A DNA stretch of 64,000 nt. Origin: Kolteria novifilia. Its GTDB lineage: Bacteria > Planctomycetota > Planctomycetia > Kolteriales > Kolteriaceae. The notes under the pieces are model-generated. The model saw only the letters and a list, made by a program, of their open reading frames with translations. It was not told where the DNA came from and did no database searches. The position numbers and the translations under genes were made by a program. Below, one piece after another: positions 32,468 to 40,431 of this stretch; the stretch's first letter is position 1, and every line of letters begins with the position of its first letter. The stretch is taken from assembly GCA_007748055.1 (NCBI GenBank), contig CP036279.1, positions 3,844,001-3,908,000 on the forward strand, given 5' to 3'.

Positions 32468-34939
32468 ATGAACTCGAAATCGGTCGGCATCCTGGTCGCC
32501 CTTGCAGGCGCCGCGCTCTTCCTTTCCTCGGCAACGAGGGCCGATGCCCCCAAACCCGCCGCGACGACCTCTCGTCCCGATGGGATCGCCCTGCTTCCCG
32601 CACAGGTCCGCCTACATGGACCACGCGCGAGCCAGCAGCTCATCGTCGAACGGGTTGGAGGCGGCCGCTACGTCGGCCAGATTGGCGAGGGGGTGACCAT
32701 CACCTCCTCGAATCCGAAGATCGTCACGATCAAGGAGGGGCGTGCCTTTCCCGTCGGTGACGGCACCGCGACACTGACCGCTTCCGCCGGCAGCCACCAA
32801 GCGACCGCCACGGTCGTCGTCGAAAAGAGCGGCGCCCCCTACGACTGGAGTTTCCGCAACCACGTCCAATCGGTCCTCACCAAGACGGGCTGTAACAGCG
32901 GCGCCTGCCACGGCGCCCAGGCGGGCAAGAAAGGCTTCAAGCTCTCCCTGCGCGGCTACGACTCCGAGGGAGACTTCGACGTCATTACCCGCCAGGCCCG
33001 AGGTCGCCGGGTCTCCCGGACCGATCCCGGACGAAGCCTCCTGCTCACCAAGGCGACCGCGACGATGCCGCACGGCGGTGGCCCACGGATCGAACCCGGC
33101 TCGCTCGAGTACGACGTCGTCTCCGATTGGATCGCTGGCGGCTGCATTCCCCCGACCGAGGACGATGCCGAAATCGAACGGATCGAGTTCGTCCCCCCAG
33201 CGGCGATCCTCCAACCGAAGGACAAGCAGCAATTGGTGGTCCTCGCCCACTTCTCCGACGGGCACGTCGAGGACGTCACCGGCTGGTCGAAGTACACGAC
33301 CGCCAACGGCGATGTCGCGACCATCGACGACGAAGGACTGCTCACCGTTACCGGCAACGGCGAGGGAGCCATCTCCGCGTGGTACCTCAACAAGCTCGCC
33401 AAAGCCGCGATCACCTCGCCCTACAACAACGCGATCGACGACTATGTCTTCGAAAACGCCATCAAGCGGAACTTCATCGACGAACTGGTCCTCGACAAGC
33501 TTCGCCAACTCCAGATTCCCCCCTCGCCGCGATCGAGCGACGACGAGTTCATTCGCCGGCTCTCCATCGACTTGATCGGCACCCTGCCCACTCGCGAGGA
33601 GACGATCGCCTTCATCAACGACGACTCTCCCGACAAGCGTGATCGGTTGATCGACGAGCTCCTGGAGCGACCGGAATTCGTCGACTATTGGTCGATGCGG
33701 CTCTCGGACCTGCTGCTGGTCAACTCCGAGAAGCTCAAACCCGAGGCGATGTGGGCCTACTACAACTGGGTCCGCCGCCAAGTCGCGCGCAACACCCCTT
33801 GGGACGAGTTCGTGCGGCAGCTCGTCACCGCCCAGGGAAGCACGCTCGAGAATGGCGCGGCCAACTTCTTCGTGCTTCACCAAGACCCGCTTGAGTTGAC
33901 CGAAACGGTATCGGTCGCCTTTCTCGGGATGAGCATCAACTGCGCTCGCTGCCACAATCACCCGCTGGAGAAATGGACCAACGATCAGTACTTCGGCATG
34001 GTCAACATGATGGCCCGCGTCCGACGCAAGAACGGACCGGGGACCGGCAACGTCATCGTCTTCAGCGACACCCGCGGCGACATCATCCAGCCCCTCACCG
34101 GCAAGCCGCAGGCTCCAAGGCCGCTCGACGCCAAGGCGCTCGACCTCGACGATCCCGCCGATCGCCGGATCGCGCTGGCCAACTGGCTCACCTCGCCCGA
34201 GAATCCTCACTTCGCGAAGTCGATCACCAACCGCGTCTGGTCCTACCTGATGGGTACCGGCATGGTCGAAAAGGTCGACGACGTGCGACTGACCAATCCG
34301 GCGAGCAACGAGAAACTCTTCGCGGCGCTGGCCGATCACTTCATCGAGCAAGACTTCGACCTCAAGAAACTCATGAGGACCATCGTCCAGTCGCAGACCT
34401 ACCAACGAACCAGCGTTCCGGTCACCGGCAACGAGGGGGACGATCGCTTCTACTCGCGTTACTATCCGCGTCGACTCCTCGCCGAAGTGATCATCGACGC
34501 CATCTCGCAAGTGACCGATGTACCGACCCAGTTCAAGGGCTACCCGGCGAGTTGGCGGGCGATTCAGCTCCCCGATTCGAACGTCCCATCCTACTTCCTG
34601 GAGAGCTTTGGCCGGCCCAACCGCGAAGTCACCAGCGAGGACGAACGCAGCGACGCCATGGGGATGGTGCAGATCCTGCACATCACCAACGGCGACACCA
34701 TCAACAAGAAGCTGCAAGCCAAGGGAAATCGGATCGACAAGCTGCTCGCCTCGAAGAAGCCGATGTCGGAGATGATCGACGACATCTTCCTGGCGGCCCT
34801 CTCTCGACAACCGACCGCGAAGGAGAGAGAGCAGTTGCTCGCCGCCTACCAGGAGTCGGGCAAGGGCCAGGACCGCGCCTTCTTGGAAGACCTCGTCTGG
34901 GGCGTCTGCAGCAGCAAGGAGTTTCTGTTCAACCACTAA
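32468..34939 (+). CDS. BIG2-DUF1549-DUF1553 secreted protein with CX4CH motif
   Basis: 823 residues with an N-terminal signal peptide (VGILVALAGAALFLSSATRA). A bacterial Ig-like (BIG2) domain covers about 45-120 (ITSSNPKIVTIKEGRAFPV). Then comes a cytochrome-like module whose haem-type motif is CNSGACH at 142-148, with four rather than two residues between the cysteines; this spacing should be checked in relatives. A second BIG2-like segment (VTGWSKYTTANGDVATID) precedes DUF1549 (about 325-500) with CARCHNHPLEKW at 492, then DUF1553 (about 575-815). It follows the DUF1501 gene by 80 bases on the same strand, probably within one operon. Extracytoplasmic; function unknown. Confidence 0.87.
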   Translation: MNSKSVGILVALAGAALFLSSATRADAPKPAATTSRPDGIALLPAQVRLHGPRASQQLIVERVGGGRYVGQIGEGVTITSSNPKIVTIKEGRAFPVGDGTATLTASAGSHQATATVVVEKSGAPYDWSFRNHVQSVLTKTGCNSGACHGAQAGKKGFKLSLRGYDSEGDFDVITRQARGRRVSRTDPGRSLLLTKATATMPHGGGPRIEPGSLEYDVVSDWIAGGCIPPTEDDAEIERIEFVPPAAILQPKDKQQLVVLAHFSDGHVEDVTGWSKYTTANGDVATIDDEGLLTVTGNGEGAISAWYLNKLAKAAITSPYNNAIDDYVFENAIKRNFIDELVLDKLRQLQIPPSPRSSDDEFIRRLSIDLIGTLPTREETIAFINDDSPDKRDRLIDELLERPEFVDYWSMRLSDLLLVNSEKLKPEAMWAYYNWVRRQVARNTPWDEFVRQLVTAQGSTLENGAANFFVLHQDPLELTETVSVAFLGMSINCARCHNHPLEKWTNDQYFGMVNMMARVRRKNGPGTGNVIVFSDTRGDIIQPLTGKPQAPRPLDAKALDLDDPADRRIALANWLTSPENPHFAKSITNRVWSYLMGTGMVEKVDDVRLTNPASNEKLFAALADHFIEQDFDLKKLMRTIVQSQTYQRTSVPVTGNEGDDRFYSRYYPRRLLAEVIIDAISQVTDVPTQFKGYPASWRAIQLPDSNVPSYFLESFGRPNREVTSEDERSDAMGMVQILHITNGDTINKKLQAKGNRIDKLLASKKPMSEMIDDIFLAALSRQPTAKEREQLLAAYQESGKGQDRAFLEDLVWGVCSSKEFLFNH

Positions 34940-34963
34940 ACGACCATTGGTGCGCTGACTGTC

Positions 34964-34983
34964 GGTCAGGCAAACGCCTGACC
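34964..34983. repeat. GTCAGGC hairpin repeat after the BIG2-DUF1549 gene
   Basis: GGTCAGGC (34964-34971) and GCCTGACC (34976-34983) form a perfect 8-bp stem with loop AAAC, 24 bases after the stop. Possible terminator between this gene and the next. Confidence 0.6.
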
Positions 34984-35077
34984 GACGGGGTGCCCAGGAG
35001 CGTGGGCCGACACAAGCAGCCCGTGCCGTGACCCACACGAACCAAGAGACCATTCACCCAGGGAAACCTCGAACACG

Positions 35078-38000
35078 ATGACGCGAACCTGCTCGATCGC
35101 CGCGGTGCTCTTGTGGACGACTTCCGTGGTCGCGGAGTCGCCCAAGGTCGACTTCAACGACGACGTGACGCCGATTCTCAACAAGTACTGCGTCGGCTGC
35201 CACAGCGCCGACAACGACGAGGGGGGGCTCGATCTCGAGACCCACGCGGCGATGCTCTCCGGCGGTAAGCGCGGACCGGCCTTCGTCGCGGGCAAACCGG
35301 ACGAGAGCCTGTTGGTGCTGCTGGTCGAGAAGAAGAAAAAGCCCTTCATGCCGCCCGAAGACGAACCGCAACCGAGCCCGGCCGAGATCGCGGTCCTGCG
35401 CCGCTGGGTCGAGGCGGGCGCCCTCGCTCCCAAAACCAAGGCCGAGTTCAAACTCGTCACCCCCAAGATCAAACCTCGACGACCGCCGGTCCGCTCAATC
35501 AACTCGGTCGCGTTCGCCCCCGATGGGAAACTCGTCGCCTACGGCACCCAAGGCGTCATCACCCTCGTCGATCCGAAGACCGGGTTCATCGTCCGCCAAC
35601 TGGAAGGCATCACCGGCCCCGTCAACGGACTGGAGTTCTCCCGCGACGGCAAAACGCTCGTCGTCGCCGCCGGCGAACCGGGGCTCTTCGGCGAAGCGAC
35701 CCTTTGGAACGTCGCCGACGGCAAGCGACGAAAGACCTTCAAAGGCCACCGCGACAACCTCTATGTCGCGACCCTCACCCCCGATGAAGTCACCCTCGCG
35801 ACCGCCGGATACGACAAGGACATCATCCTCTGGGACGTCGAATCGGGTGAAGAGAATGGAGCGCTCACCGGCCACCAGGACGCCATCTTCGGACTCGCGT
35901 TCAGCCCCGACGGCAAGTTCCTCGCCAGCGCCTCGGGAGACCGCACCGTCAAACTCTGGGATCCGGTCTACTACGAGCGACTCGACACCTTCAGCCACGC
36001 TCACAAGGGCCTCAACGCCCTGGCCTTCCATCCAGACAGTCACCGGCTGGCCGCCGCGGGCATTGACCGCCAGATCCGCGTGTGGAAGCTCAGCGACACG
36101 GGCAAGGAAGGGAGCAATCGCCTTCTCCAGACCCAGTTCGCCCACGAAACGCCAATCGTCGACCTCGCCTACACGCCCGACGGAAAGGCCCTCCTCACCA
36201 CCGCCGAGGACCGGACCATCAAGGTCTGGGACGCCAACACGCTCAAGCAGCGGCAGCTCTTCGAAAAGCAACCCGACTGGGTCCACGGCTTGGCGATCGC
36301 CAGCGACAACAAGCAGCTCCTCGTCGGCCGACATGACGGCAGTCTCGGCATCTACCAGATCGGCGGCGACGCCAAGGGCCAACCCCTTGTCGCTCGGGTC
36401 AAGCCGCCCGAGAAGCCGGAGATCAGCAGCCTCTCTCAGCGCGGCGTCAAACGTGGCACGTCCGCGCGAATCGTCGTTCGCGGGAAACACTTGGCGACCG
36501 CCGAGGAGGTGAGCTTCACCAACAGGAAGATCACCGGAACGATCGCCAAGGAGCCGGCGCCGAAGGCCAACGAAGTGGCGATCGAGGTGACGATTCCCGA
36601 GTCGGTCGGACCCAACAAGTACGAACTCTCGCTCAAGACCAAGGGGGGCACCAGCGGTCGACTCCCGCTCTGGGTCGATACCCTCCCGCAGTCGTTTGAG
36701 CAGGAGCCCAATCAGACCGGGGCCCAAGCCAACAACGTCGCCACCCCGACGGGTTTCTGGGGCACCCTCCAGACTCAAGGAGATGTCGATGTCGTCGGTT
36801 TCGATGTGAGAAAGGGACAGACGATCGTCGTCGAGACCGCGGCCAACCGCCTTGGCTCGAAGCTCGATCCGGTCGTCACCATCCGCGACCCCGCCGGGCG
36901 AATCCTCACTCAATCCAATAACTACCACATGAACCCCGATCCGGTCCTCACCTTCACCGCGCCCGCGGAGGGTCGCTACCACGCGACGATTCACGACCTG
37001 AAGTTCGCCGGTTCGGGCAACCACTTCTACCGGATGGCGATCGGAGACTTTCCCTTCGTCACCGGCGTCTATCCGCTCGCGGTCGCGCCGAAGAAAGAGA
37101 CCGAACTGACGCTCTCCGGCTACAACCTCGAGCCAAACGAATCGGTCAAGGTCTCGCCGCCGGACGGTTCGTCGGCTTCGGTCTTTCTCGATCCAAACCG
37201 CTATCGCTACTTCGAGCGACCCTCGGTCTCGGTCGTCGATCTGCCCCAAGCCCTGGAGGCCGAACCGAACGACACCGCCTCCACCGCGACCGCGATGATG
37301 GCCCCCGGGGTGGCTCATGGCCGGATCCTGACGAAGGACGACGCGCGGTCATTGGACGCCGACCTCTACCGCTTCCGTGCGAAGAAGGGACAAACGTTCA
37401 TCATCGAGACCGAGGCCTCCCGGCGTCGCTCTCCGGTCGACACCAAGATCGAGGTACTCGACGCGAGCGGTAAGCCGATCGAGCGTCTCTGGCTCCGTGC
37501 GATCCTGGATTGCGTCGTCGACTTCCGCCACATCAACTCCGACCAAGCCGGCCTGCGCACCTCCCACATGCTGGAGTTCGAGCTCAACCAACTCGTCTAT
37601 CTCAATGGTGACGTCGGTAAGATCTTCCGCTTGCCGCGTGGCCCCGACTCCGACTTTCTCTTCTACACGAACCGTGGGAAACGCCGCGCGTACTTCGACA
37701 CCAACGCGACGGCGCACGCGAAGGATGACCCCGCCTATTTGGTGGAGCCCCACCCTCCCGGGACGAAGCTCGCCCCGAACGGTCTGCCGGTCTTTAAGCT
37801 GCACTACGCCAACGATGATGCCGGGGATCGAGAGATCGGGGCCGATTCCCGGCTCTTCTTCACCGCGCCGGCCGACGGTGACTACCTCGTCCGCGTCGAG
37901 GACACCTACGGTCGTTCCGGGCCTGAGTTCGCGTATCGCTTGACCGTCCGCCCGCCCGCTCCCGACTTCAGCGTTTCCAACGGGTTTCGCTCGGGCAAGA

Positions 38001-38641
38001 TCAACGCCGGCAGTGGCAAGGAGATGAAGTTCTCCGCCAATCGCGTCGACGGCTTCGATGGTCCGATCGCGGTGACGATCGAGGGACTTCCGAAGGGCTA
38101 TTCCGTCTCGAGCCCCACGGTGATCGAAGCGGGCCATGCCGAAGCCTGGGCGGTGCTCCGCGCCGCGGTCGATGCCCCCAAAACGACGCCCGAGGAATGG
38201 AAGAAGGTCAAGATCACCGCGTCAGCGATGATCGCCGGCAAGACCGTGAGTCACCCCGTCGCCGGGATCACCAACGTGACGATCGGACCAAAGCCCAAGA
38301 TCCTGGTTCATCTCTACCCGGCGGAGGTCACGGTTCGCCCCGATTCGACCACGCCGATCAAGCTTCGCGTCGACCGCGACGGCTACACCGGGCCGATCCG
38401 GTTCGACGATCGCAATCTCCCGCACGGGATGCGTGTCGATAACATCGGCCTCAATGGGATCTTGCTGACGCCCAACGACACCGAACGAACGCTCTACCTC
38501 CGTTGCGACCGTTGGGTGCAGGCGATGAAACGACCCTTCTTCCTCGTCTCCCACCACGACGGTCGACAGGCCTCGAACTCCGTGACAATCGAAGTCGTCA
38601 CCGACACGAAGCTCGCCGACGCCAAGGCTGCCGGGAAGTAG
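35078..38641 (+). CDS. PSCyt1-WD40-PPC secreted protein
   Basis: 1187 residues with a short signal peptide (SIAAVLLWTTSVVAES). CVGCH at 38-42 begins a PSCyt1 cytochrome module with FMPPEDE as the distal-ligand region. Residues about 140-440 contain seven WD40 repeats (for example LAFSPDGKFLASASGDRTVK), enough for one propeller. Two pre-peptidase C-terminal (PPC) domains follow, each opened by an EPN motif (EQEPNQTGAQANN and EAEPNDTASTATA), then beta-rich Ig-like regions to the end. The design suggests a secreted haem protein that binds partners or surface polymers. It is the last gene of the first PSCyt cluster, 138 bases after the previous one. No catalytic motif is evident. Confidence 0.85.
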   Translation: MTRTCSIAAVLLWTTSVVAESPKVDFNDDVTPILNKYCVGCHSADNDEGGLDLETHAAMLSGGKRGPAFVAGKPDESLLVLLVEKKKKPFMPPEDEPQPSPAEIAVLRRWVEAGALAPKTKAEFKLVTPKIKPRRPPVRSINSVAFAPDGKLVAYGTQGVITLVDPKTGFIVRQLEGITGPVNGLEFSRDGKTLVVAAGEPGLFGEATLWNVADGKRRKTFKGHRDNLYVATLTPDEVTLATAGYDKDIILWDVESGEENGALTGHQDAIFGLAFSPDGKFLASASGDRTVKLWDPVYYERLDTFSHAHKGLNALAFHPDSHRLAAAGIDRQIRVWKLSDTGKEGSNRLLQTQFAHETPIVDLAYTPDGKALLTTAEDRTIKVWDANTLKQRQLFEKQPDWVHGLAIASDNKQLLVGRHDGSLGIYQIGGDAKGQPLVARVKPPEKPEISSLSQRGVKRGTSARIVVRGKHLATAEEVSFTNRKITGTIAKEPAPKANEVAIEVTIPESVGPNKYELSLKTKGGTSGRLPLWVDTLPQSFEQEPNQTGAQANNVATPTGFWGTLQTQGDVDVVGFDVRKGQTIVVETAANRLGSKLDPVVTIRDPAGRILTQSNNYHMNPDPVLTFTAPAEGRYHATIHDLKFAGSGNHFYRMAIGDFPFVTGVYPLAVAPKKETELTLSGYNLEPNESVKVSPPDGSSASVFLDPNRYRYFERPSVSVVDLPQALEAEPNDTASTATAMMAPGVAHGRILTKDDARSLDADLYRFRAKKGQTFIIETEASRRRSPVDTKIEVLDASGKPIERLWLRAILDCVVDFRHINSDQAGLRTSHMLEFELNQLVYLNGDVGKIFRLPRGPDSDFLFYTNRGKRRAYFDTNATAHAKDDPAYLVEPHPPGTKLAPNGLPVFKLHYANDDAGDREIGADSRLFFTAPADGDYLVRVEDTYGRSGPEFAYRLTVRPPAPDFSVSNGFRSGKINAGSGKEMKFSANRVDGFDGPIAVTIEGLPKGYSVSSPTVIEAGHAEAWAVLRAAVDAPKTTPEEWKKVKITASAMIAGKTVSHPVAGITNVTIGPKPKILVHLYPAEVTVRPDSTTPIKLRVDRDGYTGPIRFDDRNLPHGMRVDNIGLNGILLTPNDTERTLYLRCDRWVQAMKRPFFLVSHHDGRQASNSVTIEVVTDTKLADAKAAGK

Positions 38642-38821
38642 CCCGTGGGCTATGCTCGAGAGTTCGTTCGCCGTGCCTTCTTCCGTCCCCCCTTGCCCAA
38701 GGGGAAGCCTCCCTTGGACAAGGTGAAGCATTGCGATTCACGCCGGAGACACCTCCCCCTTTGGCTTGCCACGCGGTAGAATCGGCGGCTTTGGTCCCGA
38801 ACCCGACCCGCGAGGCAATCC

Positions 38822-39622
38822 GTGAGCCGTGACGAACCCGCTTATTTGGTCTTCGACGTCGAGACCGTCCCCGACGGCGAACTGCTGCGCCGGGTCCGCT
38901 ACCCTCGGGAAGATCTCTCCCCCGACGAGGCGGTCGACCAAGCCCAACGCGAGGCCCTCGAGCGATCGGGAGGCCGTTCCGACTTCGTCCCAATCACCTT
39001 CTGCTATCCGGTCGCGATCTGCGTCGCGCGCGTGACCGCCTCGTACGAACTACAGGCGATCACGCTCCTTGACGACCCGCGCTTCTCCCCCCAAGTCCTG
39101 GTCCAAGACTTCTGGCGCGGCCTGTCGGCTCACCAGTCGACCCTCGTCTCGTTCAACGGGCGCGGCTTCGATCTTCCGGTCCTGGAGATGGCGGCCTTTC
39201 GCTACGGCGTCTCGGCTCCCGGCCACTTCAGCGACCGCTACGGCCGGCGCTATCGCTATGGCACCGCCCATCTGGATCTATGCGATTGGCTCAGCAACCA
39301 CGGCGCCACCCATGTCACCGGCGGGCTCAACCTCCTGTCGAAACTGCTGGGAAAACCGGGAAAAATGGATGTCACCGGCAGCGACGTCCTCCATCTCTTC
39401 CGTGAAGGCCGACTGCGGGACATCAACGACTACTGCATGTTCGACGTGCTCGACACCTACTTCGTCTTCCTCCGCACGCGCGTGATGACCGGCGCGATCG
39501 ACCTCGACGAGGAACAGCGGCTGATGACGTCCGCTCATCGTTGGATCGAGTCCCAGCTCGAACGACATCCGCATCTTGGACAGTACTTGGAGAACTGGGG
39601 CGACTGGAAACCTTGGCCCTGA
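38822..39622 (+). CDS. DEDD-type 3'-5' exonuclease (PolB-like proofreading fold)
   Basis: 266 residues, GTG start. Exonuclease motif I is FDVETVPD, motif II is LVSFNGRGFDLPVLE and motif III is YCMFDVLDTYFVF, giving the four acidic metal ligands and a YCxxD arrangement of the DEDDy class. This matches the 'predicted 3'-5' exonuclease related to the exonuclease domain of PolB' family, which lacks a polymerase. A role in DNA or RNA end trimming or repair is inferred. It follows the PSCyt cluster by 180 bases but is functionally unrelated; the gap contains a decayed CCCTTGG/CCAAGGG-type repeat. Confidence 0.85.
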   Translation: MSRDEPAYLVFDVETVPDGELLRRVRYPREDLSPDEAVDQAQREALERSGGRSDFVPITFCYPVAICVARVTASYELQAITLLDDPRFSPQVLVQDFWRGLSAHQSTLVSFNGRGFDLPVLEMAAFRYGVSAPGHFSDRYGRRYRYGTAHLDLCDWLSNHGATHVTGGLNLLSKLLGKPGKMDVTGSDVLHLFREGRLRDINDYCMFDVLDTYFVFLRTRVMTGAIDLDEEQRLMTSAHRWIESQLERHPHLGQYLENWGDWKPWP

Positions 39623-39687
39623 ACACCGATGGTGCCCCAAGGCCCACCCGACGAGAAGAAGGAGTAACTCGGTACGAGCGAGACTCG

Positions 39688-40350
39688 TCAGATCCAATCG
39701 GAGGCGAAGCCGAGATCGCGAAGGCGCTTGCGTAGCCGGCTCAAGCGAACGCGGAGGACCGCGGCGTCCGCCCCCATCTCCTCGGCCGCCTCGACGGTGG
39801 AGTATCCCTTCTGACGAAGTTCGAGCAGATCGCGTTCAACGGGCGAGAGTTCGCAGAGGATTCGTTGAACTTCCTCGCGTGTCGCCACGATTTCGTGGGG
39901 TTCGCGTTGCTCGTCGAGCTTCGACGCGATCTGAGCGAGCTGGTCGCCGTGCTCCTCGGTCGCGGTGTCGAGTCGGCGTTGTTTCTTGAGTCGCCGCCAG
40001 TGACGGGCCACTTTGCGACGGACGAGAGTGACCGCGAGCGCGACGAGTTTTTCGGGTGTCTTGATCTCGAACTTCTGATCGCGCAACCCGGCGAGCAACG
40101 TGAAATGAACCGACTGAGCGACATCGAGCGAATCGAGATGGGGGCGCATCGCCGGTCCGAGCAACGCCCGCGCCGATCGGCGGACCTCCGGCTCGTAACG
40201 TTCGACCAGTTCTCCCAGGGCGGACTCATCGCCTTGGCGAACTCTCTCAAGAAGTTGCTCGAACGGATCCAAATCCAACCCTGATCTCCCCCTCGCGCCA
40301 AGCGCCTCGACCGGCGGCTCGCTGGCACCGTCGTGTGAGCATGGTAACAC
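39688..40350 (-). CDS. ECF-family RNA polymerase sigma factor
   Basis: 220 residues. Region 2 is seen in FEQLLERVRQGDESALGELV and DSLDVAQSVHFTLLAGL; region 4 is the helix-turn-helix ELSPVERDLLELRQKGYSTV with EEMGADAAVLRVRLSRLRKR. The 45-residue charged linker is rich in Arg, Lys and Glu. No anti-sigma factor gene is next to it; instead a Ser/Thr kinase gene starts 82 bases away in the opposite direction, an arrangement seen often in planctomycetes, where the kinase may control the sigma factor. The stop lies 66 bases from the convergent exonuclease gene. Confidence 0.9.
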   Translation of the reverse strand: MLPCSHDGASEPPVEALGARGRSGLDLDPFEQLLERVRQGDESALGELVERYEPEVRRSARALLGPAMRPHLDSLDVAQSVHFTLLAGLRDQKFEIKTPEKLVALAVTLVRRKVARHWRRLKKQRRLDTATEEHGDQLAQIASKLDEQREPHEIVATREEVQRILCELSPVERDLLELRQKGYSTVEAAEEMGADAAVLRVRLSRLRKRLRDLGFASDWI

Positions 40351-40431
40351 GAGTTCGCGGCTCTCGCTTGATCTCGTGTGGCTCGCGTGGCTTGATTCTT
40401 TGAACGCCCCCGTGCTAGCCTCGAATGGTAC

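Noticed and set aside
32612-35053. Long open frame on the minus strand opposite the BIG2-DUF1549 gene
   Set aside because: Antisense shadow of a gene with recognisable domains and signal peptide; no start signal or motif.
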